64,000 nucleotides of DNA from assembly GCA_002914845.1 (NCBI GenBank), contig JXTC01000137.1:670989-734988 (forward strand), read 5' to 3'. This document shows positions 45,218 to 56,369 of the stretch, piece after piece (position 1 is the stretch's first letter; every line of letters begins with the position of its first letter). This stretch comes from Trema orientale (taxonomy: Eukaryota; Streptophyta; Magnoliopsida; Rosales; Cannabaceae). Both the position numbers and the translations under genes were made by a program. The notes under the pieces are model-generated. The model made no database searches, was not told the origin of the DNA, and saw only the letters and a program-made list of their open reading frames with translations.

Positions 45218-45886
45218 ATGCTTAGCCTATCAAGCTCAGCCTATCAACTTCTATTTTGCCTGCTAGTCTTAGTGTTTACACCTTTCCCTTCCCATTCAGT
45301 CGACCCCGATCCTCTGCAGGACTTCTGTGTGGCAGATCTTAATGCCGCTTTGTCTGTTAATGGCTATCCATGCAAACCCAGCTCAAAAGTAACATCAGAA
45401 GATTTCTTCTTCGATGGACTGAGCAAAGAAGGTAACACAAGTAACATCTTTGGAATCGGTGTGACCTTAGGGAATGTCCAGACATTTCCTGGACTCAACA
45501 CTCTCGGGATTTCCATGAACAGAGCTGACTTCGCCCCCGGTGGTGTGAATCCTCCCCACACGCATCCTCGCGCAACAGAGACCGGCGTGGTCATTGAAGG
45601 GAAGCTCCTTGTGGGGTTCATCACAACTGACAATGTTTTACACTCTAAGGTTTTGACTGCCGGGCAGATGTTTGTCATTCCCAGAGGACTAGTTCACTTC
45701 CAGCTAAATGTTGGAGAAGAAAAGGCACTTCTCTTGGTTGCCTTCAATAGTCAACTGCCTGGGATTGCTCTGGTGCCCCCATCTCTCTTTGGTACAACAC
45801 CACCAATTCCAAATCAAGTGTTGACTAAGGCCTTCCAAGTAGGTGAAGATGTGATCAACGAGATAAAATCCAAGTTTGGTGCTTGA
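45218..45886 (+). CDS. Germin-like protein GLP-d
   Basis: A 222-residue germin-like cupin with signal peptide to about residue 27, Cys37 and Cys52, [10 protein letters not shown] with ligands His114, His116 and Glu121, and His160 in IPRGLVHFQ. Asn42 is followed by Ala-Ala rather than Ala-Thr, so the first N-glycosylation site of its siblings is lost, while Asn73 (NTS) remains. 45413-45580 is identical to GLP-a. Its upstream region is the most complete of the array (distal block, G-box, single promoter motif, TATA), making it the best candidate for ancestral-type regulation. Expected role: secreted manganese-binding cell-wall protein; enzymatic activity cannot be deduced. Confidence 0.97.
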   Translation: MLSLSSSAYQLLFCLLVLVFTPFPSHSVDPDPLQDFCVADLNAALSVNGYPCKPSSKVTSEDFFFDGLSKEGNTSNIFGIGVTLGNVQTFPGLNTLGISMNRADFAPGGVNPPHTHPRATETGVVIEGKLLVGFITTDNVLHSKVLTAGQMFVIPRGLVHFQLNVGEEKALLLVAFNSQLPGIALVPPSLFGTTPPIPNQVLTKAFQVGEDVINEIKSKFGA

Positions 45887-46058
45887 TTTACAATCTGAAT
45901 ATATATCTCTTTGTTTCGAAAATGTGTCGTTACATATTCCCTAAATTCTCTTATGTTTTGTTGTATGCTACTGTGTGTATCTGTGTCGTCACGATTGGAT
46001 TATGTACAAGCTATATGTCACTTTTGACTTTCAGCTTTGTGCTTTTATATCCTTACAG

Positions 46059-46064
46059 AATAAA
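46059..46064 (+). promoter_or_regulatory. Poly(A) signal of GLP-d
   Basis: AATAAA about 170 bp after the stop codon, in the 'gcttttatatccttacag' block shared with GLP-a and GLP-c. Confidence 0.5.
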
Positions 46065-46139
46065 TTCAAAAGAAGTACATTTACCCCATGATGATTCAAA
46101 TGACATCCGAGTGCCTAATATATATATATAAATATATAA

Positions 46140-46735
46140 TATATTAGGATATATGATCCTATTGGTATGTAAATTATAAAAAGAGTTTCACTTTATTTCT
46201 TAAACTTTAAATGACACATGAGCCTATTGGTCTGTAAATCATAAGAAAAGACTCACTTTAGTCTTTAAAGTTTAAATTGTGTCATTTTAGTCCTTCAATT
46301 ATTAAAACTTTTTATTTTAGTTATTTTTGTTATGTATTTTATTTTGTTCTTAACAGAATGAGCACACGAGAGACACATTTGTTATTCTGATATACTTATT
46401 TTATATCCATAAGCATAGTCCAATACTATAAAAAGATTGGAACATAAATTGAATTAGTTCAAAAATAATTGGTTGAAAAAAAAAAATTAGTTGCATAGTG
46501 AACAAGAATGCAATATAAAATTGTACAAAATGTGATATTTTGTTGAAATCACTAACACAGAATGAGAGATACAACTCATGATGTGTTAATTTTGTTAAGA
46601 TCAATCAAACAAAATTTATAGCAAAAAGAGCAAAGATTAGACATTTTTAATAGTTTAAAAACCAATACAATAGTTCAAGTACCAAAATAAGATTTTTTTT
46701 TTTTCAGTTCACGGACTGATAATCATTTTATATTA
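46140..46735. mobile_element. Possible non-autonomous insertion in GLP-d 3' flank
   Basis: It splits the 3' flank between the 'catccgagtg' block and 'gacctgtctagcacggtatt' (46747), which are near each other after GLP-a. Its ends carry partly complementary segments ('ctttaaatgacacatgag', 'taaaaaccaatacaatagtt'). No ORF and no clean target duplication. Confidence 0.4.
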
Positions 46736-46924
46736 TATACACAATGACCTGTCTAGCACGGTATTGAATGAGTTTAGATTTATCAGATGGTTATCCATTA
46801 TGTGTCATTTGCAGCGCGACTATTAAGGACTTGAAGAAACAATTACATCTCTTTGACAAAGTATTAACTGTTCGAAGATTCCGTTTCTCTTTTCTTCCTT
46901 TTCAAGGTTATGATTTAGTTTTAG

Positions 46925-47580
46925 AGACGGCCCATTGCCTAAAAATTTCGTATATTCTTTATTTCCGGGTTTGATGGGGAATATACGTATGCCATGATTA
47001 TAGTTGTCGTGTGATGTCGTTATTTAGTTAATTGTGTGGTATGCTTTTGTGCAAAATACAAAGATTCATGTATAAGAAATAACTAATATCTGATGATAGA
47101 AAGACTAGGTAATACAAAATAAATAATTTGTACCTATATATATATATATATGGAGGAGGTTTCAATAGTTACATCTTTATGAGTAACCATCATTAAAATA
47201 CGTATAATAATAAATTTATTATTTAAATTAGGGTATTACTAAGTTAATTTTCTAAAAAAGTTTTATAATATCAATGCCACTCAATTACAATAACTTGTGT
47301 TACCCAACTACTAATATAATTAAAACCATTAGATTTTTATCCAAAGACTAAAAAAACAGTAACCATCGATGGGTAAATATAGCAGTAACCATTAAAACCT
47401 TACCCATATATATAAACGTAGTCAGATGGGAATAGGGACCAATTCGTTATAATTGATACCGAATGCAACAATAATTTAATTATACATATGGAAGTGGGAA
47501 TAATGTCGAAGGACGACTAGGAGAGCATAGCTCCCACAATCCAATGACTAACCTAGGCCATGAAAAGGAGATGGACTGCC
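46925..47580 (+). repeat. GLP-d 3'-flank segment, direct copy of inverted pair
   Basis: Partner of 40553-40935, interrupted by a MITE at 47151-47411. Without that insertion the two arms are about equal in length. The arms enclose GLP-d and its upstream module. Confidence 0.85.
47151..47411. mobile_element. MITE within a TA repeat
   Basis: About 260 bp absent from the inverted partner at 40715-40735, which fixes its edges. The left end is 'ggaggaggtttcaatagtta'. The right end, reverse complemented, is 'gggtaaggttttaatggtta'. TA repeats flank it. No ORF. Confidence 0.75.
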
Positions 47581-47581
47581 C

Positions 47582-48470
47582 TTTCTTAAACGGAATTAGA
47601 TAATTACTATTGAGACTACTGACAAATTATGGGTTCAAAGACACATATATTATTGAATATATGTCTCTGGACGGATATAAGAGAAAGCCGGGTATAAGGG
47701 ACCAAGGAAGAATAACAAGTTATTGCAACTTGATTGATCAATGATAACGGTAGAGGAAGGGTCATAGAAGATTGTTGGTCTTTATATGAATGGGTTGTGT
47801 TGTGATGGTGAGATAGTGGCGTATTTATATAGTTGCTCATCAATTGCTCTCGAAAGTCTATTGCCTTCTTATTATCTCATCTCATCTAGGAATATCAAGA
47901 TGCACCTAAGTACGCACATGTGTTTCATTCTTTTTTTCTTTTTAATTTTTTAATTTTTGTATAAGTTGTATGGCTGGCGGAATTTAGAGTGAACAAGCCT
48001 TCCTAAAGAATCTATCCAAGGCCATATTCTTTCTCTTTAAATGTCATTTTATTTTTTGTGTCATCATTTCATACTTCTCCTTCTGTTATCTTTTATAAAT
48101 GATTCTTTCATCATAGCAACGTGTTGTACATGTATGCGTATTTATATGCTTATAATTTATGGCTGTCTACAAATAGCCAAGAAGTCTTTGGTCTTCAACA
48201 GTAGAACACTTTCTTACTTTTTGCCTCGTTAAAGTGGAACATCACCTTATTCAGCCGTCTCGTTATATATCCTCTTTCGTTTCTCATATTTTCATAAAGA
48301 AAATTACATTTTTTATCATTTGGGTGTTTGATAACAGGGCATCTTACGTTAATAGCCTAATTTCACTAATATGGCTCCCTTTTAAGAATTACTATACTCA
48401 AGTCTTTCCAAGCCACACAATGTGTTCTTTGATCCATCTCCAATCCAAATAATCCCAAAACACTAATCCC
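47582..48470. other. Unassigned stretch with promoter-like segment
   Basis: A minus-strand 'ctatataaatacg' (about 47828-47840) precedes a short open frame (47616-47843) of unknown identity with no homologue I recognise. It is not called as a gene. The rest is AT-rich without features. Confidence 0.3.
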
Positions 48471-48790
48471 ATCATGCTTATGGGGAAAAAAAGTTTCTGG
48501 GAGTACAGAGTACAAAACATACAGAGATACTAGAGGACTCAGTCTTTACTCCTCACAGTTGAACAAATTGTCTAGTCTAGAGATACTAATATAACAAGAG
48601 TACAGAGTATCTAGCTAGATGATACACGCAGAGATTAGATGAACTCTACTTTTTATCGTATGCCAATGATGAGAATTATGGTCATACATCAAAATAATAA
48701 ATAAATAAATAATTTAGCATCAAATACAAAAAACTACCACCAACCTTCATATGCAGCCATTTAGGTTGAGAACCTTGAGCATAATCCCAT
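48470..48790 (+). repeat. GLP 3'-flank block after GLP-d
   Basis: 'gagtacagagtatctagct' and 'gatgatacacgcagagatt' match the flanks of GLP-a (about 3080-3120) and GLP-b (about 10410-10445), and 'catatgcagccattta' matches about 3849. It restores the normal flank order after the inverted-repeat arm and the unassigned stretch. Confidence 0.65.
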
Positions 48791-49559
48791 AGCGGTTGTT
48801 GTTGATTAGAATATAATACTATTATTAGCCCATCTATTAAGAATTTAAACTATTGAGATTGATTGGTTATCTGACATGTTATAAAAAGATTCAAATCCCC
48901 GCAATAGCAACTGAACATGTGTCAAAGTTACTATAATTATCCTGGAGATTCGAATGTTCATTGTTTCACTGCTGGGTTGGTTGGTGTCGTGACCACCCAA
49001 AAAAGCATCGAGAACGGAAAAGCATAAATGTTTTATGAAATGATCACCGGTGACTCTCATTTATGCTATGCCCTGCATCGTGTTCGTGTGTGTGCTTGTT
49101 GAGCTCTCTTCACTCCAGCGCCATGTGCTTTGCTTCGCTTTATAGAAGAGAGAAACCGTTGCCTTGAGAGTATTGAAAAGCAAGCGCAAGCGGTAGATCA
49201 AGGGATAGTCCTCATGCGTTCGTGCAAACTACCAAATAATGGAGAGATCATTAGATCACTAGTAAAAGAAGGAACAACGAAAATCCTATATATATATATA
49301 TATCCTAAAGGACGAGGAGTACTAGAACTGTAGAAGGGGTCAGTGTTCTTTGAAGATCGAGGAAAAATAAGGACTAATATGCCATCCGGAAGAAGTAGTC
49401 TACACAGGGAAAAGCCTGTCACGAGTAAGTGGAGAGTTTAATATGTTCCTAAAATTTTTGTTTTGTAACTTGAATTTATTCATATAAATAATAATTGTAA
49501 CTGAGATTATTAATATTCACTTGTGCTAATTATGTTAATTCATTGCATATATGATTAGA

Positions 49560-49830
49560 TAAAGATATGAGAAGATAACGTTTGTGGTGGCGTTAGTTTT
49601 TGATAATGTTCTTATTCGTAAATATAAAGAAGAACGTTATTTATAAAAATGGGATTCATTCATAAAACTTCGTTGAATAGGGAGTATTATCCTGGGAAGA
49701 CACAAAAAACTTGGACATCATTCATGCGAATCGAAATAAATAATAAAATGAATAATTCCTCATATAATCAAGTATACCTAATATCGGCCATTAAACAATA
49801 TTATTTTAGTGTACACAAGTAATAAATAAA
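49560..49830 (+). repeat. Decayed distal upstream block of GLP-e
   Basis: 'gaagataacgtttgtggtgg', 'cgttgaatagggagtatta' and 'tcggccattaaacaatatta' parallel the GLP-b block at 8331-8580. It is now about 13 kb from the GLP-e promoter. 48800-49560 shows no recognisable gene. Confidence 0.5.
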
Positions 49831-49976
49831 AGTAAAATCAATTAATTTTGACCATATTTTAAAACATGAGATAAAATGTGGACAAATACATATTATCTAC
49901 AAAACTATGACGTTCTTTTAATTAAAAATTCAAAATGTTCCCCCTCTCTTGATAAATAAATATATATATATATATA

Positions 49977-50134
49977 TTCGTGATTAGGTGAGTTTTGATA
50001 TAAATTACATGCATACAAATTAAATAGAAAAGAATACCCTATCTTGATAAATATATATATATAGATGATGTTCGTGATTAGGTGAGTTTTGATATAAATT
50101 ACATGCATACAAATTAAATAGAAAAGAATACCCT
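49977..50134 (+). repeat. 94-bp tandem duplication
   Basis: 'ttcgtgattaggtgagtttt' starts at 49977 and 50071, with 64 bp of perfect identity through 'aaaagaataccct'. TA-rich linkers separate the copies. Confidence 0.9.
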
Positions 50135-50167
50135 GTACATGAATTAGATACAAATTTTTTACATATA

Positions 50168-50425
50168 CAAATAGGACACTAATCTTGTAGGTATTTTTTT
50201 TTTTTTTCTTGATACATCTATAGGTATTGTTTTACTCAATTAAAATTCATTAGGCACGTTTTTCATAACAAGTAAAGAAAAAAATATTAAATAATATGTA
50301 TTTAGTTTTATTTACTTATGTCTTTTTACAACTACTTATATTATATTAGTTATTGGATAATATGATGCCTAAAATAAAACCTATAGATAGGAAAAGAAAA
50401 AATCTATTGGACTATTGGCCCATAC
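50168..50425 (+). mobile_element. MITE family M1, copy 3
   Basis: 'aggacactaatcttg', 'aaaatattaaataatatgta' and 'actacttatattatatta' align in order with the copies at 22946 and 23379. 50430-51850 has no recognised gene; 50560-50760 resembles decayed GLP upstream sequence. Confidence 0.55.
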
Positions 50426-51848
50426 AAATAAAGAAGAAGATCTTCTACATGAATTAAATGCGAATGTTAGGTTATAAAATTTATGCTAAGGCTCTGATCT
50501 AGCAGTAATAAGGCTACCTGTGTCATTTCGCTATTGACAAAATATGACCAAAGGAATAATTTTTATCCAGTTTGTGGAACCTTAAGGGATACATTAATTA
50601 TGCATTCCTACAAACATAACGTCAAAACTAATATTTTGCTAAAGAGTAATATTAAACACACCTATTTGTCACACCAAATAATGTGGAAAAATAGAGGTGT
50701 AGGACTCACTATGAAATTTACATATGGTATAGGACCAACAATAACAACCTCATTTTTATATACCACTAGTAGGATTTTATTAACTTTTTATAAACGAGAC
50801 ATTACATTCGGAAAATATTTCTGTATTTATTTCTGAAAAAATACGGGCTAATTTTGAGCTTTTTATTTTCTTTTAAAACTCAGTAGATATTTGACTTAAT
50901 TTATAAACATAATGTGAATTGATATATACACATATTATAAACAAAAGGTAGTAAGTAGAGACCACGCAAATAGTAGTAATAAAACAATTAAAAAAAAACT
51001 CTACTGAGAGATTATAAAACATACCAAAACACATAAACTAGGCCCCCCACAGGTGATCAAAATTTCTATATATACAATACTAAAGTTGAGCCTCTCTAGC
51101 TCACAAGCTAATATGCTTATATTTATATATTATTTACATACTTTTCCAGCTTAATTTTATATTTAATAATTATTTCTTTTGGGGTCCTTTATCTTAATTT
51201 GTGATGTTTTATCAAATTGAGCATGTTAAGAGATATTGATAGAAAAAAAAAAAAGCTTAAAAGTGGTATGTTTCAAAACTAGATAGAGGAAGGTGATAAG
51301 AAGGTCCAATGACAAGAGTCCAAAGTGCTAGATTTCAAGTTCATATGGATTACATAAGCCTATTGATTAAAGTTATGAGGAAATTAGACATTATATGGTA
51401 ATTTAGAAAACAATTTGAAAAATACAGTGGTTTAAGTTTTTTTGAAGGTGCGATACGGTTTTTATTAGATAAATACCATTTTTAAAAAACTATTTAGAAA
51501 AATACCATTTTTAAAAATAATAACTAGTTTCTGGCAATCAAAAGTATTTATAACTGATATATAACTGATAACTAGTAATCAGTAACAAGTTTTCAGAAAC
51601 TAGTAACTAGTAACTATTTTTAAAAATGGTATTTTTCTAAAAAAATTTTAAAAAGTGATATTTTTCTAATAAAAACTGTACAAAAATTTGAAAAAAGCCT
51701 GAGTTCAGTATTTTTGTAATTCTTTTATTTTTTTATACAAAAACCCTAAAGTTGTAGCCTATGGATTGCAAATAAAGGAGTCTACATGTGTGTTTTATTG
51801 AGCCCATAAACTTGAATTAAAGAAAAGAAGCCCAATCTAAGATCATTA

Positions 51849-53657
51849 AGTCTATAATAAAATATTTAGAATTTCACCTCGTAAACCTCCCCCACAATTC
51901 GTATACACCATTAAACACAGAACGAATAATAATTAAAAGCCAGGAAATCAAATAGAAGTCCAAGCATCATCATCATCAACAACAAAAGTCAAATCCCAGA
52001 ATGGCATACATAAGTTCACAGACAAATTAGAAAGCAATAATCTTGGTTCAATGCTAATACAAAACCCTAAATAGTTCAAACACCACAACAAAAGACTTCT
52101 AGTATTACCAAGAAATGAACTACAGTCAAGATGGCTTCTTACTCCTCTTGATCACCGAGATTGTACTGGACACCACCTGAAGAAGGGAGGAAGGGAGAGT
52201 GAGCATACAATGCCCAGTAGGAAAATAATTACCTCGATCGAAAACATTTGAGTGACGGAAAATTCGTGAATGGTTAGTTCAAATTCAAAACATATACACA
52301 TATATATATAATCCAAACCGGAAACCCATATATATAAAACAGTGTAATCAAAACCATCAATCCATATGCGCATGACACAAATCAACCTATACCCATGAAC
52401 TCACAGCCTCTCATATATGGAAAACCAGGATAATGGTACTATGTGTACCTAACGGCTTGCCTCACACCAATGCCCATACTCGGAGGGGACAGCCATCTGT
52501 TGCCTACCAAACCTGGAGGGGCAACCGAATTGCCTACGCCTACCAAATGGGGAGAAAATCAGAAGAACAAACCCCGCACAGGTTTACGGACTCTGCACCG
52601 ATGGTGGAGCACACAGTCCCACACTATAAACCCACGATGCTAACAAGGTACTCAGGTATGATCCTATGATACGCGCAATACAGAACTGAGGTGTAAAAAC
52701 TACTGTACTCTGGTTTTTCAGTAAAACATGCATAACAGGATTTTATAGAAAAACGGACAACATAACGGCCCTATTTTGATATACCCAAAATAACTTGCAC
52801 ATAGCAAATTCTCAGAGCAGTACAGTATATATCATACAACCAGATTCTATCACATATATAATTCAAATAATCAAAAACACACTTGTTCTCATATATTGCA
52901 GAAAATAAGTTTTAACTCAAAATGGTATAAAACAAAGGTAACTGAATCCCTATCTCATCGGAATAGCGATATCATGCTATTGAGTCCTCAGGGTGTCGTT
53001 GACGATCACTCGGAGGGTCTGGAAACAATTTCGAGCATTCGATCATCCTCTTGGGAAAAGTCAACTTCTCACCGGATCTTCAATTCCGCAAATGGACCCC
53101 TTCACTGAATTTGTAGCACCCAAAATAGCTAGGTTACACATATAATTCATCCAGTTCGGGCCTGGGTCCACACCGGACCGGTGGCACACAAAACGAGACA
53201 AAATCTCGACCGCCAGATCTCGATTTTCGTGCCGGTCACCAAATAATACAATATATATCAAACTTTCCCATTTTCCAAGTACATTCCAAAAATATTGTCA
53301 AAAACACAATCTAATGGCCGGATTAAAAAAATCAGGCTTAAACTCAAAATACCCAAAAATGGCATCTTTTGATTCGAACAGTATGGAGTTAAGATATAAA
53401 TACCTTGACGATTCTTACGACAATATGAATCCAACAAGACTAGTTTGGGATCAAATGGTGGCCGGAATCTTCGCCGGCGGCCAAAAATCCGAAATGCTTC
53501 AAACGACCATTTCTTCTTCTCTGGCGACGGCGAGCTTTTCCGGCGGTCGCTGCTACTCGACTTTGGCTCGTGACGGCCTAGGGAGGACTCGCTGGCGGTC
53601 TGCTCGGCCGGACGAAGCTTGGGTGACGGCGGCTGCTTTTTGGCCGAGAGTGAAACC

Positions 53658-53688
<31 letters not shown>

Positions 53689-53802
53689 TGATCTGGGAGC
53701 AAGAGAAAGAGAAGACAAAAACGTATATACATATATAATTTAAATTTTTTTTATATATAAGGTCAAAAGACCATTTCGCCGTTTAAAAAATGAGTTTTTA
53801 CA
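51849..53802 (-). mobile_element. 3' LTR of chromovirus, outer end missing
   Basis: Aligns with 59391-61347 through its length and ends tgagtttttaca at 53802. The outer ~110 bp (TGTCACGACC...) is absent, so no target duplication can be read. It carries a GA-rich tract at 53657-53689. Confidence 0.88.
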
Positions 53803-53812
53803 TTCTCCCGGA
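53803..53812 (-). other. Polypurine tract of chromovirus
   Basis: The minus strand reads ttccgggagaa immediately before the 3' LTR start TGTAAAAAC, preceded by 'ggatgaaa', the arrangement usual in chromoviruses. Confidence 0.65.
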
Positions 53813-53869
53813 ATTTCATCCTGAAATTCAAAGTGCAAGTCAAGGTTTATATCACAGTACAACTTCTAA

Positions 53870-55400
53870 CTAAAAGTTAAACAAATGAGGGTACTTCTCA
53901 TACATCTCCGTCTCGAGTTCCCAAGTAGCCTCCTCTTCTTTGTGATGTTCCCAAAGCACCTTAACAAGTGGAATCTCTATGTTGCGAAGCACTTTCAACT
54001 CTCTTTCTAACAAGCGTACAGGTGCTCTTCATAGGACATATCTTCTTGGATCGGTACGTGTACGTACTGGATAACATGAGATGAGTCTAGTGTGTACTTC
54101 TTCAACATCGACACATGAAACACATTATGCACGTGACCCGACTGTGCAGGTAGATTCAAATGATATGCCACTGGTCCAATTCTCTCAGTGATTTCAAAGG
54201 GACTAATATATCTTGAAGTAAGCTTATCCTTAGCTCCGAATCTTGTAACACCTCGCCTTGGAGTCACTTTCAAGAATACGGAATCACCAGTATCGAACTC
54301 CACCTCATACCTCTTAGGGTCAGCATAACTCTTCTGGCGACTTTGAATCTCCTTGAGTCTCTCTTGGATATCCTTGATCTTCTCAGTAGTCTCCTCAATC
54401 AATTCAGGTCTAAGAGTAACATGCTATTCTGGTTCTGCCCAACACGAAGGCGACCTACATGACCTCCCAAACAGCACTTCATATGGAGCCAGACCCACAC
54501 TAGTTCGGTAACTATTATTATAAGTAAATTTCACTAAAGGAAGATGAACATCCCAGTTCCCACCAAAGTCCAGTATGCAACAATGTAGAATATCCTCAAA
54601 AATTTGAATGGTCCTTTTAGAGTGACCATCTTTCTCAGGATGGTGATCTGTACTGATATCCAACTGCATATCAAGTGTTTTCTGCAAGACTCTCTAAAAC
54701 TTAGAAGTAAACCTTGGATCTCTGTCAGAAATATGCTTAAAGGCACCCTATGCAAGCATATGATATTCTCCGCATATAGTTTCCTGAGCTTAGTGAGAGA
54801 GTAGTCAATCCAGATCGATATAAAGTGAGCACCCTTTATCAACCGATTGACTATCACCCAAATTGTATCGTTCTTCCTCAAGGTCTTCGGCAAACTGGTC
54901 ACAAAGTCTATCGAGATCTTGTCCTACTTCCACTCCAAAATGGGTAACGGTTGAAGTAATCCAGCTGGTCTCTGGTGTTCAGCCTTGACTTGTTGACAAA
55001 TCAAACACTTAGCCACAAAAGTAGCCACATCCTTCTCCATACCTTTCCACCAATACTGCCGCTTCAAGTCCAAGTATATCTTAGTACTACCTGGATGTAC
55101 TGTGAATCTTGATTTGTGAGCCTCAGTTAGAATTGTCTCTCGAAGATTAGGGTCATTAGCTACAGCCAACTTCCTATTAAAGAGCAAGAATCTTTGTCTG
55201 TTAGTACTCCAACCATCTAAATGTTCACTATTCTGAAGTCGGTTCCAGGTTGTCCTTAACTTTCTATCTTGCCACTGACTCTGCTGGATAGTCTGGAGAA
55301 GAGATGGTAAAATCACAATGTTGCTCAGGCAAGCAACTTCTTCATTTTTGAAGTACTGCAAGTTATAATCACCAATTGCAACTGAGTTCTTTCAATCTTC
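53870..55400 (-). pseudogene. Chromovirus integrase and chromodomain, broken
   Basis: The integrase zinc finger is visible (EAHKSRFTVHPGSTKIY...CLICQQVKAEH, about 55120-54970). The core has IDFVTSLPKT (about 54900, first Asp) and, in another frame, SDRDPRFTSKF (second Asp, about 54730). The expected catalytic Glu in the SERTIQ motif reads SKRTIQ (about 54610). The GLAPYEVLFGRSCRSP and VRRF/RYISPFEITERIGPVAYHL segments follow. At 54012-53870 the chromodomain reads LKVLRNIEIPLVKVLWEHH and EEEATWELETEMYEKYPHLF, with the stop at 53870-53872. Several frameshifts and stops. Confidence 0.9.
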
Positions 55401-55478
55401 GAACACTAGTGCAGCCAGTACATCATGAAGCTTCCTACTCAATACATCGGCTGTAACGTTGCCCTTACCAGGATAATG

Positions 55479-56369
55479 CTATAGGTCAAAGTCATAATCC
55501 TCCATATACTCAACCCATCTTCGCTGTCTCAAATTCAAATCCTTCTGGGTAAAGAGATACTTCAAACTCTTATGATCGAAAAATATGTCGAACTTCACAC
55601 CATACAAGTAATATCGCCAAATCTTCAGCGTAAAGATCACTGCTGCAATTCTCGAGAAATCTTGCACAAAACGACGGTAGTAGCCTATCAAACCGAGGAA
55701 GCTACGTACCTCTGTCACATTTCTCGGTCTTTCCCACTCTAGAACAACTTTTATCTTAGCGGGATCGACTGAAATACCTCTGTAAGAAATCACATGACCC
55801 AAGAACTTCACTTCTGACATCCAAAAGTCAAACTTCGATCTCTTGGCATATAACTGATGATCTCTCAAGGTCTTGAGTGCTATCCCCAGATGTTCGGTAT
55901 GCTCTTCTCAAGTCTTGGAATACACCAGGATATCGTCGATAAACACAACTACAAAATGATCTAAAAATGACTTGAATATCCGATTCATGAGATCCATAAA
56001 GGTTGCAGGTGCATTCGTTAAACCAAATAGCATCACCAGAAACTCAAAGTGACCATATCAGGTTCTGAATGCTGTCTTAAGTATATCACCCTCTTTTATC
56101 TTCAACTGATGATAACCAAATCTCAAATCAATCTTGGAAAAGAATCTTGAACCATCGAGTTGATCAAACAACTCATCTATCCTCGGCAAAGTCTCAACAA
56201 ACCATCGGCTTTCTTCGCAAACAAAACAGGAACACCCCAAGGAGAAGTGCTACTGCGAATGAAGCCTTTGGAAAGCAGATCATTTAACTGTTCTCTTAAT
56301 TCTTCCTTCTCGGCAGGCGCCATGCGATAGGCTGGAATAGAAACTGGCTGAGCTCCAGGAACTAGTTCA
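55479..56369 (-). pseudogene. Chromovirus reverse transcriptase/RNase H, broken
   Basis: RT segments in order: [20 protein letters not shown] (about 56300), a deletion after KKADG that removes the CVDYRELN block, then [39 protein letters not shown], the catalytic FIDDILVYS (about 55930) and [18 protein letters not shown]. The RNase H part keeps [20 protein letters not shown] but lacks the preceding catalytic stretch, and internal stops are present. Residues before ELVPG lie beyond the solo LTR, in 58029-58060. Confidence 0.9.

Noticed and set aside
49130..49333. 67-codon ORF 'MLRFIEERNRCLESIEK...'
   Set aside because: No family recognised, runs into a TA repeat, no promoter or 3' signal; left uncalled.
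53314..53691. 125-codon + strand ORF, and its counterpart at 60992-61199
   Set aside because: Both are the GC-rich part of the chromovirus LTR, end in GA repeats, and the frame is not conserved between LTRs.
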